From positions 744,001-808,000 of the forward strand of contig VNKQ01000013.1 of the NCBI GenBank assembly GCA_016508695.1: DNA of 64,000 nucleotides, read 5' to 3'. A program made the translations under genes and the position numbers. This stretch comes from Hyphodiscus hymeniophilus (taxonomy: Eukaryota > Ascomycota > Leotiomycetes > Helotiales > Hyphodiscaceae). Numbering within the stretch: the stretch's first letter is position 1; every line of letters begins with the position of its first letter. Positions 48,417 through 59,024 of the stretch are shown in pieces. The notes beneath the pieces are model-generated. The model was given only the letters and a program-made list of their open reading frames with translations. It did not search any database and was not told where the DNA came from.

Positions 48417-49377
48417 ATTTTCTGTCCCGGGTAGTTGGGTTTCGCTTGGTCTGCTTTTTCATGATAATGGGGTGTCGTCTGGGTTTGGGTCATACGGGTC
48501 GCTCTTCCGCGTTTATGGTTGTACATTAAATCCATGGCAATGGATGGAGATAGCTTTCTCCTGAAATCAATCTTATGAAAATCAATCATCATAATTTGTT
48601 TTGTCGAGTCAGTGATTACATTTTTGGACTGTTGGGCTCTGAATTCAACGGCTTAGAAGTGATGAGAATGCAAAATGCTGCAATTTCAACGATACTTGGG
48701 CGCCACTGGGCTCATTCATGGTTTCAAAAACATGACACTGAGTATGGGATAATTCGAATCACGTTTCAAAGCCGCAGAATAGTCATCTACGCCAGCTCGG
48801 TAAGTACTCGAAGTGCGATCTGAGATGTTTCGATGATATTGAAAGAGTTATAATTCGAATAGTGTGGCGGGACCTGAGCGATAGGTGCCTTTCCAGGAGC
48901 CTACCAAGATGAAGTATCCAATGATGGGGTTTTGCAATATTTGTAGTGGGTGATATCATGCATGATACTCAACGGGTGGTGGCCGGAATCAAACTACTAT
49001 CATCCAAGCTTATTCGAGCCATACATCAAACGCCTCAACTCTAACGTGATATTCATAGGAATGAGTCGGAGTGTAGAATAAGTTGCACAAGAAAAAGGCT
49101 CCAGAGTGCAGCTAGACAGATTTTCATGCATCTAATGACCTCAAACCCTTTCAACGGCGAACATGCAGGTTCGAAGCAATATTGGACTCAATTCCATATT
49201 CATGTAAAACTGGGGAGAAGTGATGGAAATTTCACTTGCTGGACATAATTGTGTACTCTGATGATTCAAGCCGTTCCATATATACCTCTGCTTACTCGTA
49301 ACAAAGACTTCCATTTCTCTAATCATCGTATGTACAATTCCTTTCCCAGCCAGACCTTGCTCATTTCCATAACCCAT
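48417..49377. other. Convergent intergenic region
   Basis: Lies between the H2A and NDUFB9 stop codons. No gene is recognised; it holds the two 3' untranslated regions. No transposon motif is seen. Confidence 0.45.
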
Positions 49378-49884
49378 CTACAATATCATGGGACGTGGAG
49401 CTGCAAACTGTTAGATTAATCCCAACCACGGCAAAACTGGAAGACTTACGGTCAAGAATCGGTGCCGGCAGATTTCGTTCAAATTTCGATCCTACAGTAC
49501 GCATCAGCCCTATTCCCACTCCACCCCGCAGCATATTCTCAAACTCACCTCCAGGTGCAGTAGGCGCATGGTATGGATCGGGATGTTTCCATTTCTCCAG
49601 CAAATCCTCCGTTTCTTGGAACAGAGCCTATCCACACTGTCAGCTCATATCCCCAGTTCCCAGTTGTGAAGCCTACCCTCTGTTGTCGCGGTTCTCGTAC
49701 GTCCTTATTCGCCTCGAATAATGAGCGAATGTACATTGCCTGGCCTCTCCAGAGGTACCTGTGGACCGACCAATCGAGCGCAAGCTTCAACGAACGCCGG
49801 TAGAGGGATCTGGAGAGTTAGTTAGTAATTGACCTCTGCCATGGATGGGTAAACTGTGTACGAGACGGTGATTTTGGTGGACAT
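49378..49884 (-). CDS. ndufb9: NADH:ubiquinone oxidoreductase B22 subunit (NDUFB9, LYR family)
   Basis: complement(join(49378..49400,49450..49491,49549..49627,49677..49809,49862..49884)), 99 aa, five small exons, all in phase. The LYR motif (SLYRRSLKLALDW) is followed by the typical W-R-x-x-A block (HRYLWRGQAMYIRSLFEANK), QETEDLLEKWKHPDPY and SKFERNLPAPIL. LYR proteins bind the acyl-carrier protein; this one is an accessory subunit of the membrane arm of mitochondrial complex I. The first exon encodes only MSTKITV, and its intron has a TACTAAC branch site and 52-nt length. The last exon encodes seven residues and is the least certain. Divergent from KGD2. Confidence 0.88.
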
Positions 49885-50200
49885 CTTCTCGGCTTGATCG
49901 CGCGGCACCTGGCTGAGCTTGGATAGCTGCAGTCCAAATCCAACTGAAGCTTGACGATATGATTCAAATCTTCGTATCTAGATCGTTGCTGAGCGGTTGA
50001 GACCTTTGGATGATGACAATGCCGCTTCTGTAGTTTGCAGTCTGAGCTAGTAGGTAGCTGGACCCACACATTACAGCTCGGGACTAGCGGCACCGGGAGG
50101 CGATCCTAAATCTTGGTCGTCGATACCTTACTCTCAGCTGCTGAGTTGTATCACAATTTCGAGGACATCCTACAGTATCCTAAAACCCCATACTTTCGAG
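49885..50200. promoter_or_regulatory. Bidirectional promoter, NDUFB9 / KGD2
   Basis: Only 316 bp separate the divergent start codons of two nuclear genes for mitochondrial energy metabolism. I looked for CCAAT (HAP complex) and saw no exact pentamer on either strand. Joint control is inferred from the arrangement only. Confidence 0.5.
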
Positions 50201-51697
50201 ATGTTGTCGAGAAGGACCCTCATCCTCTCTGCGCGCCTCTTGCGCTCTAGTAGGACGCCTCAATTGAGAGCGTTTCCACTTCCAGTTATCCAACAGCTCA
50301 GATGTTATGCAGACAAAGTTGTCAAGGTCCCCGAAATGGCCGAGGTTCGTCTTGAAAATATGGCTTCATTTTCTGCCAGTGCTGATAATCTGCAGTCTAT
50401 CTCTGAAGGAACATTAAAGCAATGGTCGAAACAAATCGGAGACTACGTTGAGCTCGACGAAGAAATCGCATCCATCGAAACCGACAAGGCAAATTGGATG
50501 CCCAAAATGAGCAAACTTACACAGCTAACCTTTGCAGATCGATGTCGCCGTCAATGCTCCTGTAGCTGGTACAATCAAGGAATTCCTCGCGAACGAAGAA
50601 GACACAGTCACAGTTGGTCAGGATTTGGTTCGAATAGAGCTTGGAGACGCGCCATCTGGTGGAGAAAAGGAGAAGGCCGAGTCGGAACCCAAGGAACCTG
50701 CCTCGAAAGATCAGTCGACATCTTCGGATCCAGAATCCTCGAATGAGGGATCGAAACCAAAGGAAGAGTCAAGTCCTCCGCCTCCACAAGAGAAGAAGAC
50801 TGAGCCGAAGAAAGAGGCACCGAAGAAAGAGGCACCGCCACCAAAACAAACAGAGTCAAAGTCTGAGCAGAAATCAAGCCCTACCCCTGGCCGTGGAGAA
50901 CGTCGCGTAAGGTTTGAAAATTGCACATGCTGTTCCATCGGCTGACAACCGACATAGGTTAAGATGAACCGCATGCGCCTACGAATCGCCGAACGCTTGA
51001 AGCAGTCCCAAAACACCGCAGCCTCTCTCACGACCTTCAATGAGGTCGACATGTCCGCTGTCATGGAATTTCGGAAACTCTACAAGGACGATATACTGAA
51101 AAAGACAGGTGTCAAACTTGGGTTCATGAGTCTGTTCTCACGTGCATGTGTCCTGGCAATGAGAGATATACCGGCTGTCAACGCATCTATTGAGGGTGAG
51201 GGTAGTGGCGATACCGTTGTCTACAGAGACTACGTCGATATCAGTGTTGCTGTTGCCACTGAGAAGGGTTTGGTGACTCCCGTCGTTCGAAACGCAGAGT
51301 CAATGGACCTCATTGAAATCGAAAAAGAAATCGCTGCTCTTGGCAAGAAGGCATGCCGGATATCCCACTCCTGCGAGATGATCTGCTAATTTTATTCTAG
51401 GCTCGTGATAACAAGCTTACAATCGAGGACATGGCCGGTGGTAGCTTCACCATCAGTAATGGAGGCGTATTCGGCTCCATGATGGGAACCCCAATCATCA
51501 ACCTCCCTCAGACTGCTGTTCTTGGTCTGCATGCCACCAAAGAAAGGCCAGTTGGGGTGAACGGACAGATCGTCCTCCGCCCGATGATGTACCTGGCTCT
51601 CACCTATGATCATCGTCTGCTCGACGGCCGGGAGGCGGTTCAGTTCTTGGTGAAGGTCAAGGAGTACATCGAGGATCCACGCAGGATGCTCCTGTAA
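50201..51697 (+). CDS. kgd2: Dihydrolipoyl succinyltransferase, E2 of 2-oxoglutarate dehydrogenase
   Basis: join(50201..50344,50396..50488,50538..50906,50958..51350,51401..51697), 431 aa. An Arg/Ser/Leu-rich mitochondrial presequence (MLSRRTLILSARLLRSSR) precedes the lipoyl domain, with the lipoylated Lys79 in ETDKIDV. A Pro/Glu/Lys-rich hinge follows. The catalytic domain begins MNRMRLRIAERLKQSQNTAA and carries His404 and Asp408 in DHRLLDG. There is no peripheral subunit-binding domain, as in fungal Kgd2, so it is not the pyruvate dehydrogenase E2. It transfers the succinyl group to CoA in the TCA cycle in the matrix. Introns 2 (50,489-50,537) and 4 (51,351-51,400) both start with GC instead of GT. 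Without them the frame breaks and the conserved ETDK-IDV and GKK-ARDNKLT junctions are lost. Confidence 0.95.
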
Positions 51698-52749
51698 ATT
51701 AGACCGCGTGCATCTTTCCTTTGTATTGAGCCCCATGCTGTTTTAGACCTCGCTATAGGTATATCCTGCATCATACCTGATGTCTGTACACTATAATGGT
51801 ATACCTGAGGACGTTACTGCTCCCTGTATTGTTTTTCTTGGTGCATTTCGACAAATCATGGGTGCAGTGCTTGTCCGCTAAGTGGGATGGAGCATTTCCA
51901 TTACGTGGAAGAGTCATGTAGTCACGCGCCGTTATAGTACACGGTCGAGCGAAATTACCATCAATTCGAAAGCATACGGCCACAAAGCTAGTGTACTTAC
52001 TGTATCCTGCTAACGGATTGCCCAGAAGTTAACTTGCTGTGGGTGGTCTGATGCTTGCCTGGAAGACGAATATCTACACGACCGCCTTCCTTCGAGGTTG
52101 ACTTTCCTTGTGACATCGCTATCCTTGCAGGGCCCCCGATACGGTGTTATTCTCTCCCTCAAGTCGTCGTGCGTATGATCAAGCAGCTCACCTACTACTT
52201 AGCAAGCTAATGACGTTACAATGCCATCTTGAAGGTAGCCAGAACAACTATACAAGAATACCATATTGGTCATGTAGTATGCAGTTTCCTTTTGTTACTG
52301 GGAACGATTTTGAATAAGTGCTTACTTACATCTCTACCAATTGTTGGTACTTGGAAATTTGGGCGTGCCCACCCGTTTACTCTGACACTACTTTAGATCG
52401 TTCACAGCCTTCTCGAGAATTTCGCATACTGTCGTAGACTTTTGAACAAATTGGCTTGGACAACCCGTACTAGCAAAGAATTTTCAAATCTATTGGCAAC
52501 TTGATCTTTCCTCATTTTGGCTCCTCACATAACTTAGCCTGAAAGCAGATTTCTACATGCAACGTGTCGCCAGCATCATTGCCATGGCATATTATTATCA
52601 CCTTTCGATGAAGTATTTTCACCTGGTCATGGAAAGGTCCGATCAAGTTGTTTGTTAAGAAGTTCCAATGATGATGGTAAAGGCTCGTTCTTCGGGAATG
52701 CCACGACGGTGGAGGTAAGTTTGTCTATCTCAACGGCACACTGAGAGAT
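51698..52749. other. Intergenic, no gene recognised
   Basis: Lies between the KGD2 stop and the glycosyltransferase start. A minus-strand open stretch near 51,771-51,983 has no motif. It should contain the promoter of the glycosyltransferase gene at its right end. Confidence 0.45.
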
Positions 52750-54525
52750 ATGGCTCATTATATCATCAGAAGATTAACGAGTGCGAGCATGTTTGGGTTT
52801 CTTGCCTTTGCTGTTTATTACTTGTTTTCGCCTTGGAGGGTGGTTATTAGGATACAAATGGCCTCTGATCTATGGCAACCGGGCCCAAGTGAACTGGTAG
52901 GTACATCGCCATCAACTGGTCGTGGGGATAGTGCAGCACACGAGGAATATCGCAAGAAGGACTATATCGAAAGAAACTTTGGGGCCCTCGAAAAATCCTT
53001 CATAGAGTCGGCTAGGCAAGCATCAAATCCTCCGAAACGCTCTCGCGACGATTCAATAAGATTGATATATGAAATTTCCGGCGCCGGTGACTGGTTGGAT
53101 CTAATTGAAGGTCATGATGACCATGTGTGTTCTCTTTGTTGACTCCTGTGGTACACATGTTGATATGATTGTTAGGGCGTGATGCCTCTAACCAGGGTCA
53201 GTCAGCGTTATATCTACGAAAAACAGAATCCTGCCAATTGCAAAGGACAGAAGTTTTTGATCCTCAACAAGTTCCCTGGTGACGATGCTTACGGACTTGG
53301 AGCGATTATTCAGCGGATATCGGATTATCTCTCTATTGCAGTACAGACCAACAGTATCCTCCTCTATGCGGGGGATTTATCACCAGGCGAACATTTTATC
53401 CAAGATCCTACAGACGGGGGAGATAGCTCGTGCGGAAGAACACTGGACTGCATCTTCCAAGAATTAAGCAAGTGCAAAAGCGCTGCCCAGGAAGGATTGG
53501 ATGGCAAAGTTCAAAGCATCTTCGCTGTTCCTAATCTCGATAGCGAGGTGAACTTGGATGCAGAGATCTACCTCGCAAAACATGGCTCTGCAATTCCACC
53601 AGTCTTCGAGGCTGCCCTGAGGTTAATACAGCCCGATATTACTAGCGAGATGATGAAGTACTGGTGGAGAGCGCAAGCAGCTGCTTATATCATGAGACTC
53701 AACAGTAAAGCTGCTAGTAGGATGAAGGAGTTACGACTCGGTAAAGGTGTTCAGCAGGCCGGAATACTATGGGACATGGACGGGCAGCCACAGCCTATAG
53801 CCCTGCCTTTTCCTATGCCAGAAGGAACGTTCAGCATCCATGTTCGTCATGGTGATAAAGGGTATGAAGAGCGCGATATGCAATCGGTTCGCCTGAGAAA
53901 CGATATTGACTTTAATAGATCTGAAATGCGACTCGTGCCGTTCAATGACTACGTTGTTCGTGCAGAGAAATTTTCTGCCGAGAATCCTCTTGGGACTTGG
54001 AAGCGGGCATTCTTGTCGACAGAGGATCCCAACGTCATTGAACAGATGAAGAGCATGGCACGGATAACCCCCTTCTCATATAGTGGGAGCAATGCGAGAT
54101 GGACTTGGTATTGGTCGAATATTCCGAGTTTGTCTTATATGTCATCGTGCTTATGGCTTATGAGAGCTGACCGGAGTTAATATAGGACTCAATACCTCTC
54201 CCGAGACGCAACTAAGGGAGTTTGGGAATCGGACAGACTTGACCTTGAAGTGGATGCTTCAGTTAGTCATGGCGATTGAATGTGACGCGTTTGTTGGGAC
54301 AAGAGGAGTTAGTCAAACCTGTAACTTGACAGGATACAGTTCTAAGCTTCAATAGTCTGGGTGGAATCGTCTCATCGATTCGCTCCGCTGCATATGGCTT
54401 GCCTCGTGCAAGCATCCATTTCTTGAAGTGGGATTTGAAAATGACTGGGTACTGTTTCCTACTCCTTCAAGTTCTGCATATTATTACTGATTATTAACGT
54501 ACTGCAGGCAGGCTATGGACCATAG
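52750..54525 (+). CDS. FUT8-like (GT23-type) membrane glycosyltransferase, fungal
   Basis: Probable join(52750..53124,53176..54127,54186..54307,54356..54448,54508..54525), 519 aa. An N-terminal signal anchor (about residues 14-34, FGFLAFAVYYLFSPW) predicts a type II Golgi protein. The catalytic region has FSIHVRHGDKGYEE, LVPFNDYV, AFLSTEDPNVIEQM and KWMLQLVMAIECDAFVGTRG, which resemble the donor-binding motifs of FUT8/NodZ-type fucosyltransferases. After these comes SGWNRLIDSLRCIWLASC. I infer a sugar transferase; fucose as donor is not certain, since many such fungal proteins are uncharacterised. A reading without introns stops at 54,180 and would lose the last 80 residues of the catalytic region. 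The last exon (6 codons) is uncertain: an alternative acceptor at 54,511 gives a different short tail. The gene ends only about 30 bp before the AT-rich block. Confidence 0.78.
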
Positions 54526-54740
54526 TATTTGAGCACGACTGTGTGTTACTCTTACTGTTATTCTGTCAAATAGTTGTTACAAAGCAAGTTTTAATATTCA
54601 ATGTAAAAAAGAACCAAAAGATAAATCAAGATTGATCAGAAATATATCTATGATAAAATAATATATTTGTTTTTGTTAGTTTAGAGTACCTTATTTAATT
54701 TAATTTATTATTATAAACTTTTTTTATTATTATTATTAAA

Positions 54741-54794
54741 GGGATAAGCTATTTCAATTCTAATGCCAGCTATTCTAACTCTTTGGGAGTATAC
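54741..54794 (+). mobile_element. Truncated terminal repeat of family-2 inverted-repeat element
   Basis: 54 bp beginning GGGATAAGCTATTTCAATTC match the left end of the intact element at 62,198, with differences that are all transitions (ACG to ATA, AACTC to AATTC, CCGG to CCAG). The match stops exactly where a TG...CA candidate LTR begins at 54,795. No right end of this copy is seen downstream. Confidence 0.7.
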
Positions 54795-55130
54795 TGTTAC
54801 AACCCGTGACCAAAGGGGCCTAAGGCTCGATAAGCTAGAGACTTGTATAGAGAACCCCTAAGGTATAATGTAACGAGGTCACATAATAGATTAGGGAGAT
54901 TAGTAAGATTAGTATACTAATCTAACTAATCTAACACCACGAAGGTTTTATATAAGCAATAGTGTTTCCTTAGTAATTAGAAGCTTCGTGCTTAACTCAA
55001 ATATAATATCTTTATATTATACTTAATAATTATAACTAGGTTATACTTATCTTAACTACAACAGCTTCCCTGACTCTCCAACCCAACCTACTTGCCCACA
55101 AGCTACTACCAGGTCTCGAGGTTTGTTACA
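54795..55130 (+). repeat. Candidate LTR (336 bp, TG...CA)
   Basis: It starts TGTTACAACCCGTGACC and ends GGTTTGTTACA, giving the TG/CA ends and imperfect terminal inversion of an LTR. It is less AT-rich than its surroundings and lies inside an inverted-repeat element end. Flanks are TATAC on the left and TATAA on the right, so a 5-bp target duplication with one mismatch is possible. I do not find a second copy in the window; it may be a solo LTR or a 5' LTR. Confidence 0.5.
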
Positions 55131-55199
55131 TATAATACCTATTAGACACTACATTTAAATACGCGCATATTATAAATATAAACGTATTAATAAGGGAGG

Positions 55200-56650
55200 T
55201 AAAGTATAACTAGTAAAAGGAATAGGCAAATATTACCACACCGCCTAACCTAATCATATATCTTTTTACAAAGGAGAATTTCGCTACTATATTACGTCTC
55301 GGGTTTATAGGTATAGTACTAGTTTATAAGTCTACACGATTCCTAACCCCACCAAAATTATCAAATAATTCTAACTTATTAATTAATATATAACTCTACA
55401 ATTATAAGCCATAAATTCCCTATATTATATTAAAATAACTATTAAAACCACCTTTATAATTTGCGTAATTTGAATTTCCCCCCTTACTCCCCTAGTACTT
55501 AGTATACTACTTATCTGCCTTAATAATTACTGCGACCCTCTCTAGTATACTATCTAAGTATACTATAAATATCTTACTTAGTATTGTTTCCTAAGCCTTA
55601 ATTAAAGCTCGTTTTAATACTTAAATATTACTCTCTCCGGCGCTTATATTTATAAGTTCGGGGTAAAGTTTAAGTACGTAATTTTTAAAGTATTACTAAA
55701 AGTGTTCTATTGGGTTTATATCTAGGCTAAAGGGGGGTAATTGGTTATTAGTATTCTATAACTAATAAACTAATTATATACTAAATAAGTAATATAAATA
55801 GAGGTATTATTATATAAGAAAATAAGCTTAGGTGATTATATTAAGAGAAGGTTATAATCGAGTACCTCGAGATAAAAATTAATAGAATACTTATTCTTCT
55901 TATTAGTAAAGTCCTAGTTTATTATATAAAGATTTAATTGTTATAATACTTTATTCTCGAACTAAAAGGTACCCTAGACTATTACTAATATATCTTTCCT
56001 TTTATAGTAAGTTATAATAAAGCTAGGTTTCTATTTATCTTTAGGGTTACTAAAATACTAAGCCTAGTCTTTTTTCTTCCCCCGCTTTATAGAATACTCG
56101 TCCGTTTAAATATAATTATAAAAGTCTACCTTAGTCTAATTACTTTATATTTGCGCCTAAGTAAGCCTTTTTGTAACTAAAAGAGGTATAAGGGCTAGTC
56201 TCTTTTTTATACGTTAAGAAGTAATCTTATTCTTGCGTAGAATTTGCTTAATAGTTAAGTAAGAAATATCGAGACTATATACGGATTTAATAGTATAATA
56301 CTTTATTTGAGGGTTAGCTCGAATAAACTAAAGAATAGATTATTTATCTTATAAAGTATATTAAATCGGCCGACTAAATCTAGCTATTATAAGCCCGTAG
56401 GGTTAAAAAGAGGCATTGCGAAGAGTAGTTCGAATTATAGAATTTGGGGTTAAAAATAGCTTTGAAATCCTAGCTAGTATTAAATCCGATATATACGCTC
56501 TAATAATTTTTCCTCTTAAATATAAACTTAGCTCCTTCTTACAAATAATATTAGGAGTTATTAGACCTAATAGACGACGTTATTAAGGCATATTAATAAT
56601 TAGAGTTATAAGTATTAAAATATAGGGACGCGAAAAATCGCGGTTTTGGA
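55200..56650 (-). mobile_element. Decayed Tc1/mariner-type transposase
   Basis: Read on the minus strand with stops ignored, the segment gives phrases typical of fungal mariner transposases: TDEYSIKRGKK at 56,105-56,073 (the catalytic aspartate region, normally W-S-D-E-C-S) and, further on, YYKRKDILVIVQGTF around 56,015-55,970 (normally KGKDISVMVWGAF). Many TAA/TAG stops interrupt it, as expected after RIP. Its limits are approximate and no terminal repeats could be fixed. I see no intact copy, so the element is inactive. Confidence 0.65.
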
Positions 56651-57162
56651 AAAATCATATAGACTTATGGTGGGTTACTGTAAGTAAGAAGGTCTCCTAG
56701 AACTAACTAATCCAATTAAGTATATTAGGACTTATTGCCCTGGCCTTGTCTATAGCTTTATACCTCTAGCAAAGAAATAAAACCAATAGGCTAAAGGTAA
56801 TAACAATAGGAGTATAAATAATAATAATAATTATAATAATAATAATAACCTATAGGAAGATAAAGCACACTCGTTAGTCGGCATTCGTATAAAAGGATTT
56901 ATTTTATCGCTTAGTATTACACGAATACTTCGTCTTATAGTTAGTATCTATAAATAGAATAGATATTATTACTAATATATTTAATATAGAAATCCATATT
57001 AATTATCTAATTCATCTATCCCTTCTCTAATTTCCTATAGATAATTTATAAAGCCTTTCTCGATTATAGTATTCGCAATATTATTATATTCTTATATCGA
57101 AATCTAGGCTGGCTAATAGTCCAGTCTAGTCCCAGACTATAGGGTTTTTAGGGACTATATAA

Positions 57163-57310
57163 TAGTTTGGTCTCAAAACCTAAATTTTTGGAGACTATAC
57201 TTGGGACCGCGGTCTTATAGTTTAGTCTATAAATAGTTTAGTCTCAAAACCTAGATTTATAAGGACTATACTTAGGACTATAGTCTTATATCTAGTCTAT
57301 AAATAGTTCG
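57163..57310. repeat. Degenerate tandem repeat, about 71-bp period
   Basis: Phrases of the form TAGTTTGGTCTCAAAACCTA start at 57,163 and 57,234, and a partial one at 57,304, giving a period of 70-71 bp. The units differ mostly by C/T and A/G changes. The origin is unknown; the wider segment 57,110-57,600 repeats the words AGTCT, GGACTAT and ATAGT many times in both orientations. Confidence 0.65.
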
Positions 57311-57527
57311 GTTTAGTCTAGACTATTATAAATAATTAGACTATCTTTATTAATATATAAAATTAAAAAAGTTCTTATATAAAAGTTATAGAATAATACT
57401 TAAGAGTAATATTATAATATTTAAAATTAAAAAATATTTAATATTTAACTAATTAAATTATAAATAGTTTAAACCGATTTTTTGGGGATTATTATAGTCT
57501 AGTCCCAATTATAAATTAGGGACTATT

Positions 57528-57565
57528 ATATAGTTCGGTCTCGATTTCTTAAAACCGAACTATAT
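57528..57565. repeat. Perfect 12-bp inverted repeat
   Basis: ATATAGTTCGGT (57,528-57,539) and ACCGAACTATAT (57,554-57,565) are exact reverse complements separated by 14 bp. The hairpin is the centre of a longer imperfect inversion (words GGGACTAT / ATAGTTTAGTCC on either side), perhaps a small palindromic transposon end. Confidence 0.75.
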
Positions 57566-57628
57566 ATAGTTTAGTCCTAAATAAATTTGGGGACTATTAT
57601 ATATATATACTTAGGGGCGTATATGCAA

Positions 57629-57662
57629 GAGCTCGAACCCGGGTCACGTAACGCTCTATACC
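57629..57662 (-). other. tRNA-like pol III box pair (possible SINE remnant)
   Basis: On the minus strand GGTATAGAGCG (57,662-57,652), like the end of a box A, is followed by GGGTTCGAGCTC (57,640-57,629), close to the box B consensus GGTTCGANNCC. The spacing is too short for a functional tRNA and no cloverleaf can be drawn, so this is at best a truncated tRNA-derived SINE head. Confidence 0.3.
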
Positions 57663-58315
57663 TATTTAAGCCTAGCTCTAAGCTTAAGCTAGGGTTAATT
57701 TAGGCTCAAAGAGGCTCTAAGTAGCTCGGAGCCAATTTGGAGCCGGTTCGGAACCGGCTTAAGCTAGGTTTAGTTTACTAGGTACTAGTTATACTTAAAA
57801 TTTAAATTTAAGCTTTAGTTTTTTTTTTAAAGTTTGAGTTTTTTTATTCTTTTAAGTTATTACTTGCTTATTATTACAAAATTAAGGCTTAACTAATCTT
57901 ATAATTATAGAATATCTAATTATACTCGTTAAATATTTAGTTATATCTTGTGATTACTTAAGCTCTATCTAAGTACTTATTTTGCTAAGCTTTATAAGAG
58001 TAATTTAATACTTAAAAAGAGATTTACTTTTTCTTTTTTTTTCTTTAAATTAAATAATACTTAATATATACTTATTCGAGTAATCTTTTCTTATAACCTT
58101 TTTTCCCTAAAGATTAAACTAATTATTTATATAATAATTATAAGCCTAGTTTGCGTAATACTTAAGGATTATTTATTTTAAGAAGTATATTATAGTATAT
58201 TATAATATAAGTAAATTTAAGTATACGGCTTTACTTACTAAAATAAATAAGCTAACTCTTACTAACTCTTTAAGAAAATTAATCCTTATATTAAGGTTTT
58301 CTCTAATTAAAATAA

Positions 58316-59024
58316 GGGACGGGCTATAACAACTTGCCTCCCGGCTAAAATAACTTTTCGGGGGTATACCTAATACCCTCGCTTAGCTATAGTAATTTAT
58401 ATACGCAAGTAAGGCTAAATTATATACTTTACTAAACATTAATATATCCTTATTATTCGAGAGAAAAGTAAACCCGTAGTATACTAAGAGGAGTATTACG
58501 TATTATAGAATCGGGTACGCGATAATTATTCTTAGTTTTCGAACTTCCCCCCTCTTTAGCCCCTATAATCCTTAAGTGACCCAAGTTATTAGTCGGGTAA
58601 GTCTTTATAGTCTATTTAAGCTTAAATAGAGTGAGTTTTATTACTCTAGTAATAGCGCGGATAGCAGAAGGATATATCGATTAATATAAGCTAAATACAC
58701 AAAGGGAGAAGGGTTATATAGGGGGGATTTCTTTTGTATATAAAGACGATTGCCTTAAAGATATAGCGATAATTATAAGAGATATATTATAAAGGCAAGT
58801 AATATAAAAAGTTAGAGTTATAGTAATAAAAACTTTTAAGGGTTATACGTAAGATAGGGAGTATAAGTTAGATCCGGATTATAATAAGTTAGTATAATAA
58901 TATATATTATATACTCTTACGCGTATATAAATTAGTATAGTAAGGGAAGCTTCCTAGATATATACTTATAAGTAGGGTTAATTAAGTTATTTTAGCCGGG
59001 AGGCAAGTTATTATAGCCCGTCCC
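58316..59024 (+). mobile_element. Non-coding inverted-repeat element, family 1, copy 1 (709 bp)
   Basis: The left end begins GGGACGGGCTATAACAAC and the right end is its near-perfect inverse over about 41 bp (ending TTATAGCCCGTCCC). It is flanked by an exact 8-bp duplication, TAAAATAA, at 58,308-58,315 and 59,025-59,032. The interior has no coding frame and contains a TATATAAAG-type tract. An 8-bp duplication with inverted ends is the mark of hAT-like (also P or Merlin) cut-and-paste elements, so this is a MITE moved by a transposase encoded elsewhere. Superfamily assignment is inference. Confidence 0.85.

Noticed and set aside
50201..50746. Unspliced reading of KGD2 through its second intron
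   Set aside because: The intron length (49 nt) is not a multiple of three and the read-through destroys the lipoyl domain after ETDK.
1..54525. CRISPR array, bacterial operon or prophage
   Set aside because: The genes are intron-bearing eukaryotic housekeeping genes, and no spaced direct-repeat array is present.
52750..54525. Secondary-metabolite cluster at the edge of the AT-rich block
   Set aside because: Only one glycosyltransferase is present, with no polyketide synthase, peptide synthetase, terpene cyclase or dedicated regulator beside it.
57629..57662. Functional tRNA gene
   Set aside because: The box A-like and box B-like words are too close together and no acceptor, D or anticodon stems can be formed.
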